A DNA stretch of 35,229 nucleotides from Catenulispora rubra (GTDB lineage Bacteria; Actinomycetota; Actinomycetes; Streptomycetales; Catenulisporaceae): the NCBI RefSeq assembly GCF_015356825.1, contig NZ_JAACYW010000101.1, positions 1 to 35,229 on the forward strand. The letters are read 5' to 3'. A model generated the notes under the pieces. The model made no database searches and was not told the DNA's origin. It saw only the letters and a list, made by a program, of their open reading frames with translations. A program made the position numbers and the translations under genes. This document shows, one piece after another, positions 7,801 to 15,083 of the stretch (its first letter is position 1; every line of letters starts with the position of its first letter).

Positions 7801-10710
7801 GCGCGCCAGGACCTGGCGGACGACGAGGCCGTCTGGTTCGGCAACGTCCTGACGCCACAGCGGCCGCGGTTCGTCAGCGAGCACCGGTTGCTCGACACGC
7901 CGGTGCTGCCCGCCTCCGCGCTGCTCGATTGGGCGCTTGCCGGCGCTATGGAGGTCTGCGGGGACACAGGCGCGACGAGCGGCGCAGGCAGCGCGAGAGG
8001 CACCGGCAACCCGGCTAGCGCGAGCGGCACTCGCGACCCGGCCAGCGCTCGCGGCACCGGCGACCCGAGCGCCACCAGCGACCCGGGCGGCGCGAGCGGC
8101 GCCGGCAACCTGGCCAGCGCGAGCGGCACTGGCGACCCGGCCAGCACTGCCGGCACAGCCGGCCCGGCCGCCGGCTGGCTGCTCGAAGCAGTCTCCTTCG
8201 ACAAGTTCCTCAGCATCCCCGACGACTCGTCGGTGTTCGTCCAGGCCAAGGTGCAGCTCTCGGAGGGATCGGGATCCTGCCGCGTCCGCTGCTTCGGCCG
8301 CGCCGAGGACGAGGAGGGTGGCTGGTCCGAGCACCTCGGTGTGGGCGCGGCCGTCCGCGCGATGGCGGAGCGTCCTGCGGCGATCGCGCCGGAGGCGATG
8401 GCCGCGAAGCTCACCGACATCCCGACGCAGGCCTATTACCAGGGCTTCCGAGGCGCCGGGATCGACTACGGGCCGGCGTTCCGCGGGATCCGCCGCCTGG
8501 TCGGCGGCCAGGACGAAGTCCTCGGCTTCATCGAGATCGACGCCACGCTGCTCGACGGGGCGGAGCATCCGCTCAACCCCCTGGTCCTGGACGCCTGTTT
8601 CCAGACCATGGCAGCCCTCGTCGACGTCGACGACGCCCTGTGGCTGCCCCGGAGCCTGGACCGGCTGACGCGGTACGGCGCGCTGCCCGAGCGCCTGTGG
8701 TGCCACGCGCGCCGGCGTGCGGGGGCGGCGACCCGGCAGACGGTCGACCTCACCCTGGCAGCAGAAGACGGGACCGTGGTGGCGACCGTCGAGGGCATGG
8801 TGCTGGTGCCGTTGGACCGGGCGGCGTTGGCCGGCTTGGTCGATCCGAAGCCGGGGCTGTACCACGTCCAGTGGCAGCCCGTGGCCGAGCTCGGTGCGGC
8901 CGATGCCGTACCGGCGGACGCCAATAGGAGCGCGGACGTCCCCGCGAAGGATCCCGGTCCCTGGCTGTTGTTCGGCGTGGACCCCGAAGCGGTCCGCGAC
9001 TGGGGCGACCAGCTCCAGGGAGTCGTGCCGATCGCCGATACCGAGCCCCGCTCTGATTCCGAGACCGGCCTGGACCGCTTCTTTTCAGACCTGGTCAAGA
9101 CGACACCGACAGTCCGGGGCCTCATCATCCACGGCGGGCTCGCCGACCCGAAGCCCGACCCGGACACGATCCCGGAGCAGACCTACGCCCTCGCCGGCCG
9201 AATCCTGCTCCTCCTCAAACACTTCCTCCGCCGCTACGGCGACTCCGACCCCCGGCTCGTCATCTGCTCGACCGGCGCGACCAGCCCCCTGGCCCACGGT
9301 CCGGCCCCCGTCCCGTCCCAGTCGGTCCTGTCGGCCGCGGCGAAGGCCGTGACCGCCGAGCACCCCGACCTGCGCTGCGTCCAGATCGACCTGGATCCCG
9401 ACGGCGCGCCGCCGCCGGCGGCCGAACTGCTGGCGCGCGCCGCCGAACTCGGCGGCTCCGGGCAGCTCGCGGTCAGAGCCGGCCGGTGGTACCTGGCCCG
9501 GCTCCGGCAGGGCGCGCACGAGTCCGCGCGGCACCGGATTTCGTGCCGTCCCGACGCGTCGTATCTGGTCACCGGCGGTCTGGGCGGCCTGGGACTGGCG
9601 ACGGCGGCGTGGTTGGCCGAGCGCGGCGCGCGGACCCTGGTGCTGGTCGGCCGCACGACACCGCGGACGGTACCGGAGCAGGTGGCGCGGTTGCGGGCCG
9701 CCGGTGTGGACGTCGTCGTCCGCAGCGCCGACATCGCAGACCGCGCTCAGACCGAGGCCCTGCTCGCCGACATCCGCCGCGACCTGCCGCCCCTGCGCGG
9801 TGTCGTCCACGCGGCGGGCGTCTCGGCGGACGCCCCGCTGGTGAACCTCGACGCGGCCGGCGTGCGCCGGAACCTGGCACCGAAGGTCGGCGGCGCCTGG
9901 AACCTGCATCGCGCGCTCGGCGACGGCTCGGATCCGGTGGACTTCTTCGTCCTCTACTCCTCTCTCGCGTCGGTCATCGGCTCCCCCGGCCAAGCCGCCT
10001 ACACCGCGGCCAACGCCTTCCTGGACGCCCTGGCCGCGCAGCGGCGCCGCGAGGGTCTGGCCGGGACCAGCGTCAGCTGGGGCGCGTGGGCCGAGGCGGG
10101 CATGGCGGCCGAGCGCGGTCTGCTCGACCGCCTGGCCGCGGTCGGCGTGGACGGCCTGCGGTCGCGCTCGGCGCTGGCCGCCCTCGACGAGGTGGTCCCG
10201 GGGCCGCTGGCGCACGTCGCCGTGGCCCGGATCGACTGGGACCGGCAGGCGGCGGGCCGGGACCCGGGTCGGCCCTCGTCCTTCCTGGCCGACTTCCGCG
10301 GCGCGGGGCGCGCCGACGGCGACCGCGAGGGTCCGCGGTACGACGCCGACGAGCTCGCGGACCTGGTCCTGGGCGATCCCGGTGCGGCGCGCACGGCCGT
10401 GCTGGAGGGACTGTTCCTGGGCCTGGCCCAGCTGCTGGGGCTGTCCGCGGCGGACCGGGACGCGCTGCGGCCTCGCTTCGCGGCGACCCCGCTCAACACG
10501 ATCGGCCTGGACTCGCTGTCCACGGTGCGGCTGCGTCGGCGCATCGCCGCGGACTTCGGGGTCGACGTGTCCGCCGAGACGTTGTTCGGCGGCGGGACCG
10601 CGACGCAGATCGCGGAGCTGGTATGCGAGCAGATCGCGCTGCGCAGCGTCATCGCCGGCGACGGCGACCGGTTCGAGGACGACGCCGACTACCAGGTGGT
10701 GACGCTGTGA
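4810..10710 (+). CDS. Modular type I polyketide synthase: docking-KS-AT-DH-KR-ACP (1966 aa)
   Basis: A complete PKS module. An N-terminal coiled-coil docking helix (about residues 35-60) should bind the tail of the preceding PKS. The KS has Cys236 in DTACSSS, His in EAHGTGTTLGDP and KSNIGH, so it looks active. The AT has Ser725 in GHSIGE and HAYH at 823-826, which suggests malonyl-CoA. The DH has His1025 (motif HxxxDxxxxP), YGP and DACFQ (Asp1261), and is interrupted by a 60-residue Ser/Ala/Gly/Thr/Pro repeat at 1061-1120. The KR has GGLGGLG near 1589 and Tyr1731 in YTAAN. There is no ER, so the expected product is an alpha,beta-unsaturated thioester. The ACP Ser is 1902 (GLDSL). The C-terminus (residues 1954-1966) is acidic and ends in YQVVTL, resembling the short linear motifs bound by beta-hairpin docking domains of downstream NRPSs. 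ATG overlaps the previous stop. An alternative ATG lies at 4828, and no strong ribosome binding site decides between them. The stop overlaps the next gene's GTG. Confidence 0.96.
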   Translation: MIGPSTMPNPEEPNSRTVSPPAPGSQTPGSEALNAEQLLDYLKRVTGDLYRAHERLAQYEQQADEPLAVVGMACRLPGGVTDPDRLWTLLAEGGDAIGDFPDNRGWDLTELYHPDPDHSGTSYTRNGGFLYDADQFDAGFFGMAPREATATDPQQRILLELAWETLEDAGIDPATLQGSRTGVYTGVITQAYAAGSLDSEYAEGHMLIGNTGSTATGRVAYTLGLSGPALSIDTACSSSLVAVHLAGQALRTRECDLALVGGVTVMATPTMFVEFSRQRGLSVDGRCKAFAEAADGTGWSEGAALLLLERLSDAQANGHRIHAVVRGSAVNQDGASNGLTAPNGPAQQRVITEALADAGLTPADIDVIEAHGTGTTLGDPIEAGALNAAYGERAHGRPLYLGSLKSNIGHTQAAAGAAGIIKLIQAMRHGTIPQTLHVDAPSHHIDWEAGPLKLATTPVAWPQTGQPRRAGISAFGVSGTNAHLILEQPPVGPDDEKQTQKPVTTGTGTDTEDRPAAAGAGAGTRGVEARAETEAGIHTAVEAEAIPILLPLSTRGTAALREAGSRLAQLLDQPQRPALADISHTLTHGRARLADRAVVLATESEQARQALLALADGREHPDVSVGTAAPGEVCYLFSGQGSQRPEMAAGLYRTFPVFKQALEEACEACDPHLEHPLLPIILDSQHEELLATTAYTQPALFAIHTALYRLLLNFAPAPASVAGHSIGELSAAHTAGILTLADAAKLICARARLMHTMPPGTMLTAHTTPEHINELLKDHPDIDTAAYNTPTTTTLAGPPEAITALAKTLEHEGISTRILHTAHAYHSRATDPILDDFRTIAEQVTWNQPTIPLITATPEPATTEQLTDPEFWTQQIRRPVHFHHAITHTQNAGTTGYLELGPDTTLTTLTKSTLDDTPDTWAAPTLSPGGSDTHTFFTALAHLHTHGTPITWPRNNESRHTDLPTYPFQHQRHWLPDHDDHKALRRIRAHAAHPVLGARQDLADDEAVWFGNVLTPQRPRFVSEHRLLDTPVLPASALLDWALAGAMEVCGDTGATSGAGSARGTGNPASASGTRDPASARGTGDPSATSDPGGASGAGNLASASGTGDPASTAGTAGPAAGWLLEAVSFDKFLSIPDDSSVFVQAKVQLSEGSGSCRVRCFGRAEDEEGGWSEHLGVGAAVRAMAERPAAIAPEAMAAKLTDIPTQAYYQGFRGAGIDYGPAFRGIRRLVGGQDEVLGFIEIDATLLDGAEHPLNPLVLDACFQTMAALVDVDDALWLPRSLDRLTRYGALPERLWCHARRRAGAATRQTVDLTLAAEDGTVVATVEGMVLVPLDRAALAGLVDPKPGLYHVQWQPVAELGAADAVPADANRSADVPAKDPGPWLLFGVDPEAVRDWGDQLQGVVPIADTEPRSDSETGLDRFFSDLVKTTPTVRGLIIHGGLADPKPDPDTIPEQTYALAGRILLLLKHFLRRYGDSDPRLVICSTGATSPLAHGPAPVPSQSVLSAAAKAVTAEHPDLRCVQIDLDPDGAPPPAAELLARAAELGGSGQLAVRAGRWYLARLRQGAHESARHRISCRPDASYLVTGGLGGLGLATAAWLAERGARTLVLVGRTTPRTVPEQVARLRAAGVDVVVRSADIADRAQTEALLADIRRDLPPLRGVVHAAGVSADAPLVNLDAAGVRRNLAPKVGGAWNLHRALGDGSDPVDFFVLYSSLASVIGSPGQAAYTAANAFLDALAAQRRREGLAGTSVSWGAWAEAGMAAERGLLDRLAAVGVDGLRSRSALAALDEVVPGPLAHVAVARIDWDRQAAGRDPGRPSSFLADFRGAGRADGDREGPRYDADELADLVLGDPGAARTAVLEGLFLGLAQLLGLSAADRDALRPRFAATPLNTIGLDSLSTVRLRRRIAADFGVDVSAETLFGGGTATQIAELVCEQIALRSVIAGDGDRFEDDADYQVVTL
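6715..7735 (+). other. C-rich AT domain block of the second PKS
   Basis: The AT of the second PKS repeats the compositional pattern of the first AT: C- and A-rich and G-poor on the coding strand, with many His and Thr codons. It is less extreme than in copy 1. It starts near the GQGSQ motif and ends at the post-AT LPTYPFQHQ motif, after which ordinary composition resumes in the DH. Boundaries are approximate and by eye. Confidence 0.65.
7694..7721 (+). repeat. 28-nt direct repeat at AT downstream boundary, copy 2
   Basis: Identical to 1014-1041 in the first PKS gene. Both copies sit at the same point of the module, the junction between AT and DH, where AT segments are known to be exchanged in PKS evolution. 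Confidence 0.85.
7990..8169 (+). repeat. Degenerate 27-nt (9-aa) tandem repeat inside the DH domain
   Basis: About seven units of consensus SASGTGDPA, five of them exactly 27 nt (7990-8016, 8017-8043, 8044-8070, 8116-8142, 8143-8169) and two shortened to 24 and 21 nt. All preserve the frame. They form residues 1061-1120 of the second PKS, between the DH active-site His helix and the next beta strand, where DH domains normally have only a short loop. The insert is probably a disordered, surface-exposed loop produced by replication slippage. Confidence 0.9.
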
Positions 10711-13700
10711 ACGCCGACGAGGCGGGCCGCACGACGGCCGAAGCACCGAACGGGACACTGACCGAAACACCGGCCGAAACACCGGCCGAAACACCGACCG
10801 AAGCACCCGCCGAAGCACCCGCCAAGGAGTCCGTGGATCCGATCCCGGCGCTGGTGGGCACACTGGCCCGGGCCGGGATCAAGCTCCAGCCGGCCGGCGA
10901 CGGCCTGAACGTCGCGGCGCCCCGGGACGCCCTGACCCCCGAGCTGCGCGCGCTGATCGTGGCGCACAAGCCGGCGCTGATCGCGTGGCTGTCGGCCGCC
11001 GCGCCGCAGGCCGGACCCGGGCCTCGGATCGTGCCCGACGAGGCGAACCTCTACGAGCCCTTCCCGGCCTCGGACCTCCAGCAGTCGTTCATCATCGGCA
11101 GCCGGGAAGGCTTCGAGTTCCACGTCCGCCCGCACCAGTACATCGAGATGGACCTGGAGGATCTGGACCCAGCCGCGTTCCAGGACGCTTTCAACAAGGC
11201 TCTGCAACGGCAGCGCAAGAACATCGTCGTGGTGCGCGAGGACCTGCGGCTGCAGGTGGTACGGGACCCGGAGCCGGTCGAGATCGGGGTCTCGGACTTC
11301 CGCGGCCTGGACGCCGAGGCCGCCGAGCACGCCATCGAGGAGATCCGGGCCTCGATGGAACGGACCGAACCGCCGCACGACCGGTGGCCCTGGGTCAAAC
11401 CACACATCAGCCTGTACGGGGAGAACCGGGCACGGCTGCACTACAACAACAACAGCCTGTTCACCGACGCGCCGAGCGGTCTGGGCCTGGTCGTCGACGC
11501 GCTCCACTACCTGGAGCATCCCGACCAGCCGCTGCCGGACGTCGAGATCAGCTATCGCGACTGCGTGCTGGGCCTGGCGGAGTTGGAGGAGTCGCCGGCC
11601 GGCCAGAAGGCCCGGGACTACTGGGTAGAGCGGCTGGCCGGCTGGCCCGAGGCGCCCGCGGTCCCGCTGGTCGCCGGCAGCCGGGCCCGGGGCCGCTCGA
11701 AGCTGTGCCGCCGGAGCTGGGTCGTGCAGGAGCCGGTGTGGACCGGGCTGACCGAGCTGGCGGCCCGACACGGGGTGACGACCACCAGCGCGCTGGTCAC
11801 CGTGCACGCCGAAGTGCTGTCGGCGTTCAGCGGGTCCCGGCACTTCCTGCTGAACAACATGATCACGCACCGGCAGTTCGAACTGCACCCGCAGATGTCC
11901 TCCGTGCTGGGCAACTTCGCGTCCTTGTATCCGCTGGAGGTCGACCTGCGCCCGGACGAGCCGTTCCGCGAGCGGGTCCGCCGATTGCAGGCCACGCTCA
12001 TGAGCGACGTGGCGCACGCACAGTGGAGCGGCGTGAAGGTGCTCCAGACGCTGAACCAGGTGCGGGGGACGCCGGGCCGGGCCAGCTGCCCGTTCGCCAT
12101 CGGCAGCGCGCTGTTCGTCGGGAACGCCGGACTGCCTCATTACAGCCTGTTGGAGACGCCGCAGACACTCATCGACACCGAGTACTGGCGGCTGGCGGAG
12201 AACCGGATGTGGGTGGTCTGGGACGTCATCGAGGACATGTTCCCGGCCGGCCTGGTGGACGCCATGTTCGCGGCGTTCCGCAGCACCCTGGAACGGCTGG
12301 CGGCCGACCCGGAGCACTGGGACCTGCACGCCTTCGACCTGGTGCCGAGCGAGCAGCTGGAGCTTCGCAGGCTCCTGAACGGCACGCCGCCGGCCGCCGA
12401 TCCGGGGACACTGCTGCACGACGGGCTGGCGGTCCAGGCCGCGACGGCGCCGGACCGGCCCGCGGTCGCCTCCGGGACGACGACGCTGACCTACGGCACG
12501 CTGTACGAGCGCAGCCAGACGGTCGCCGCGCGCCTGCGGGAGCTGGGAGCCGGTCCGGGACGGACCGTCGCCGTGCTGCTGCCGAAGGGCGCCGACCAGG
12601 TGGTCGCGGTGTTCGGGGTGCTGGAGTCGGGTGCGGCGTATGTGCCGGTCGATCCGGCGTGGCCGCGAGAGCGTCGCAGCTTCCTGTTCGCGGACGCCGA
12701 CGTGTGCGCCGTGGTGACCTGCGAGGCGCTTCGGGAGGAGGCCGCCGCGACCGGCCGGCTGCCGCTGGTGTGCGTCGACTCGGCGGATTCGGACCGGGCG
12801 CACCGGGAGCAGCGGGAGCACGGGGAGCACCGGGAGCAGCGATCGGCTCCGGCCGCACGCTCGTCGGACGCCGCCGCCGGCGAGCCGGCCCCGACGCCCG
12901 ACGACCTCGCCTACGTGATCTACACCTCGGGCTCGACCGGCCACCCCAAGGGGGCGATGCTCAGCCACCGGGGCCCGGCCAACACCGTCGCCGACATCAA
13001 CGAGCGCTTCGGCGTCGGTCCGGACGACGTCCTGTTCGGCGCCTCGTCGCTGTGCTTCGACCTGTCGGTCTACGACGTCTTCGGCGCGGCGGCGGCCGGG
13101 GCCGCGCTGGCCCTGCCGACGTCCCCGGATCCGGCGTCGTGGGTGGAGGAGGTGGCGGCGCGCGGCGTGACCGTGTGGAACTCGGTGCCGGCCCTGATGC
13201 AGCTGTTCGCCGAGGAGGCTTCGCGTCGGGACGTGCGCTTCCCGGCTCTGCGCACGGTCCTGCTCAGCGGCGACTGGATCCCGGTCGATCTGCCCGAGCG
13301 GATCGGCCGGATCGCCCCGAACGCCCGGGTCGTCTCGCTCGGCGGCGCGACCGAGGCGTCGATCTGGTCCATCCACCACGAGATCGAGCACGTGGACCCG
13401 GACTGGACCAGCATCCCCTACGGCACGCCGCTGGCCGGGCAGACCTGGCACGTCCTGGACCCGGCCGGGCGGGACGCGCCGACGTGGGTGGAGGCCGACC
13501 TCTACATCGGCGGCACCGGCGTCGCGCTGGGCTATCTGAACGATCCGGCCAAGACCGCCGCCGCCTTCCTCAGCCATCCGCGGACCGGCGAGCGCCTGTA
13601 CCGCACGGGCGACCGTGGCCGCTATCTGCCGAACGGCGAGATCGAGTTCCTCGGTCGTGGCGACTTCCAGGTGAAGATCCAGGGCTTCCGGGTGGAGCCG

Positions 13701-15083
13701 GGCGAGGTGGAGCACGCGCTGCTCGCCGAGCCGGGGGTCGAGCAGGCCGTCGTGCTGGCCCGGGGGGCGGCCGCCGGGAAGCAGCTGGTGGCCTATGTCG
13801 TCGGTCCGGACCCCCGGACGCCGGTCGGCGAGGAACTGCGCGCCGGTCTGGCCGCCCGGCTGCCGGGCCATCTGGTGCCCGGCCGGGTGGTCGTGGTGGA
13901 CCGGTTGCCGTTGACCGCCAACGGAAAGCTGGACCGGGCCGCGTTGGCGGCGGCCGATCCGGACCGGGCCGCGGTCCAGGAGCGGACGGCACCGCGCACC
14001 GGGGTCGAGGCGGTGATCGCCGAGATCTGGGCGGCGATCCTGCAGGGCGGCCCGGTCAGTGTGCACGACGACTTCTTCGCACTCGGCGGGCAGTCCTTCG
14101 CCGCGCTGCGGGTGATCGGGCAGATCGCCGAGCGGATCGGGCGGCGGGTGCCGCTCGGCGTCCTGCTGGAGCAGCGGACGGTCGCCCGGCTGGCCGCGTG
14201 GCTGGCGGACGGGGTGGACCACGACTGGACGCCGCTGGTGACGCTGAAGACGGGTGCCGGTCGGCCCTGGTTCCTGGTCCACCCGGCCGGCGGGACCGTC
14301 CTGTGCTATCGCGAGCTGGCCGAACGGCTGGACGGTCCGGTGTATGCGTTCCAGGCGCCGGCGGACCGACCGGCGGCCCAACGGGTCGAGGACTTCGCCA
14401 AGCTCTACGTCGACGCGCTGCTGGAGGTGCAGCCGGACGGGCCGTACCGGCTCGCCGGATGGTCCTCCGGCGCGGTGATCGCCGCCGAGATGGCGCACCG
14501 GCTGGAGCAGGCGGGCCGGTCCGTCGAACGGCTCGCGGTGATCGACGCCCCGGCGCCGCTGACCGCACGGCCGGTCCAGGACACGCAGCTGTTGCTGTGG
14601 TTCCTGGAGGACCTGGAGATCGGGTTCGACGCGGCCGCCGTCACCGACGCCCAGCGTGCGGCCGTCGCCGCGGCACCCTCCGGACTGCGGCTCGCGGCCG
14701 CCCTGGCCCTGGTTCCCGAAGACGGCGCGCGCCCGGCACCCGACCCCGCCGACCTGACGGGCCCGGCGGACGTCTTCCGGACCGTGGTCGCCGCCTGCAA
14801 CGGCCACGCGGCCGCGCCGATCCGCGCGGACGTCACGGTCGTGCGCGCGACACGCAACGTGGTCAGCGAGTTCGCCGACGACCCCGGCCTGGCCGAACCC
14901 GACTGGGGCTGGTCGGCCCTGAGCACCGGACAGGTCAGTGCGACCGGTGTCGAGGGCACGCACTACTCGCTGCTCAGAGAGCCCGCGGCGCTGGCCCGGG
15001 TCGCCGAAGCACTGAACGGCAACCGACCGACCGTCCAGCCGACCGCCGGCCTGGACCAGGCAACCCCTGCGAGGACGCGATGA
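10707..15083 (+). CDS. NRPS A: TubC docking-Cy-like-A(Cys)-T-TE (1458 aa)
   Basis: Starts at GTG 10707, overlapping the PKS stop (GTGA). The frame is open much further upstream, but that part overlaps the PKS KR/ACP and is a shadow. After a repeat-rich leader comes a TubC-type docking domain (about 42-93). The Cy-family condensation domain begins at FPASDLQ (119). Its DxxxxDxxS motif reads NxxxxDxxS (Asn249, Asp254, Ser257), although TPQ and WD motifs matching the known Cy catalytic Thr/Asp are retained. In the A domain (A3 YTSGSTG from 739; core Asp785) the specificity residues aligned by eye give DLYNLSLIW, the classic cysteine code. The carrier Ser is 1130 (GGQSF). A thioesterase follows with GWSSG (Ser1253) and His1419 in GTHYSL. 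A TE here is unexpected, because two more NRPSs follow. It could release a product, proofread, or serve cysteine/sulfur delivery. The gene ends with an ATGA overlap into NRPS B. Confidence 0.95.
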   Translation: MNADEAGRTTAEAPNGTLTETPAETPAETPTEAPAEAPAKESVDPIPALVGTLARAGIKLQPAGDGLNVAAPRDALTPELRALIVAHKPALIAWLSAAAPQAGPGPRIVPDEANLYEPFPASDLQQSFIIGSREGFEFHVRPHQYIEMDLEDLDPAAFQDAFNKALQRQRKNIVVVREDLRLQVVRDPEPVEIGVSDFRGLDAEAAEHAIEEIRASMERTEPPHDRWPWVKPHISLYGENRARLHYNNNSLFTDAPSGLGLVVDALHYLEHPDQPLPDVEISYRDCVLGLAELEESPAGQKARDYWVERLAGWPEAPAVPLVAGSRARGRSKLCRRSWVVQEPVWTGLTELAARHGVTTTSALVTVHAEVLSAFSGSRHFLLNNMITHRQFELHPQMSSVLGNFASLYPLEVDLRPDEPFRERVRRLQATLMSDVAHAQWSGVKVLQTLNQVRGTPGRASCPFAIGSALFVGNAGLPHYSLLETPQTLIDTEYWRLAENRMWVVWDVIEDMFPAGLVDAMFAAFRSTLERLAADPEHWDLHAFDLVPSEQLELRRLLNGTPPAADPGTLLHDGLAVQAATAPDRPAVASGTTTLTYGTLYERSQTVAARLRELGAGPGRTVAVLLPKGADQVVAVFGVLESGAAYVPVDPAWPRERRSFLFADADVCAVVTCEALREEAAATGRLPLVCVDSADSDRAHREQREHGEHREQRSAPAARSSDAAAGEPAPTPDDLAYVIYTSGSTGHPKGAMLSHRGPANTVADINERFGVGPDDVLFGASSLCFDLSVYDVFGAAAAGAALALPTSPDPASWVEEVAARGVTVWNSVPALMQLFAEEASRRDVRFPALRTVLLSGDWIPVDLPERIGRIAPNARVVSLGGATEASIWSIHHEIEHVDPDWTSIPYGTPLAGQTWHVLDPAGRDAPTWVEADLYIGGTGVALGYLNDPAKTAAAFLSHPRTGERLYRTGDRGRYLPNGEIEFLGRGDFQVKIQGFRVEPGEVEHALLAEPGVEQAVVLARGAAAGKQLVAYVVGPDPRTPVGEELRAGLAARLPGHLVPGRVVVVDRLPLTANGKLDRAALAAADPDRAAVQERTAPRTGVEAVIAEIWAAILQGGPVSVHDDFFALGGQSFAALRVIGQIAERIGRRVPLGVLLEQRTVARLAAWLADGVDHDWTPLVTLKTGAGRPWFLVHPAGGTVLCYRELAERLDGPVYAFQAPADRPAAQRVEDFAKLYVDALLEVQPDGPYRLAGWSSGAVIAAEMAHRLEQAGRSVERLAVIDAPAPLTARPVQDTQLLLWFLEDLEIGFDAAAVTDAQRAAVAAAPSGLRLAAALALVPEDGARPAPDPADLTGPADVFRTVVAACNGHAAAPIRADVTVVRATRNVVSEFADDPGLAEPDWGWSALSTGQVSATGVEGTHYSLLREPAALARVAEALNGNRPTVQPTAGLDQATPARTR
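10761..10820 (+). repeat. 12-nt tandem repeat coding a TETPAETP leader
   Basis: Five consecutive 12-nt units (acc/gcc gaa aca/gca ccg/ccc) code for TETP/AETP/AEAP tetrapeptides at residues 19-38 of NRPS A, and a related isolated unit sits at 10737-10748. The segment is a flexible linker in front of the TubC-type docking domain and lies very close to the translational start. Confidence 0.9.
12804..12839 (+). repeat. 9-nt tandem repeat (Arg/His-Glu-Gln/His) in NRPS A adenylation domain
   Basis: Four 9-nt units of consensus cgggagcag/cgggagcac encode a charged stretch just upstream of the A3 YTSGSTG motif. Siblings NRPS B and NRPS C have no counterpart, so this is a lineage-specific loop expansion in the A domain. 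Confidence 0.85.

Noticed and set aside
9486..10706. Upstream extension of NRPS A to 9486
   Set aside because: This part is an Arg/Gly-rich out-of-frame reading of the PKS KR and ACP. The GTG at 10707 overlaps the PKS stop and begins a sensible docking leader.
11445..11471. Asn-for-Asp in the NRPS A Cy motif as a sequencing error
   Set aside because: The whole domain differs from canonical Cy in several motifs, and NRPS C is changed independently at the same place, so divergence is more likely than error.
10689..14963. Very long antisense open frame opposite NRPS A
   Set aside because: High-GC coding DNA leaves the opposite strand free of stops. The translation is Arg/Gly/His-rich without any family motif, while the + strand shows full NRPS domains.
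10985..15079. Upstream extension of NRPS B
   Set aside because: It is an off-frame shadow of NRPS A. ATG 15080 has a GAGGA site and starts the TubC-type domain exactly.
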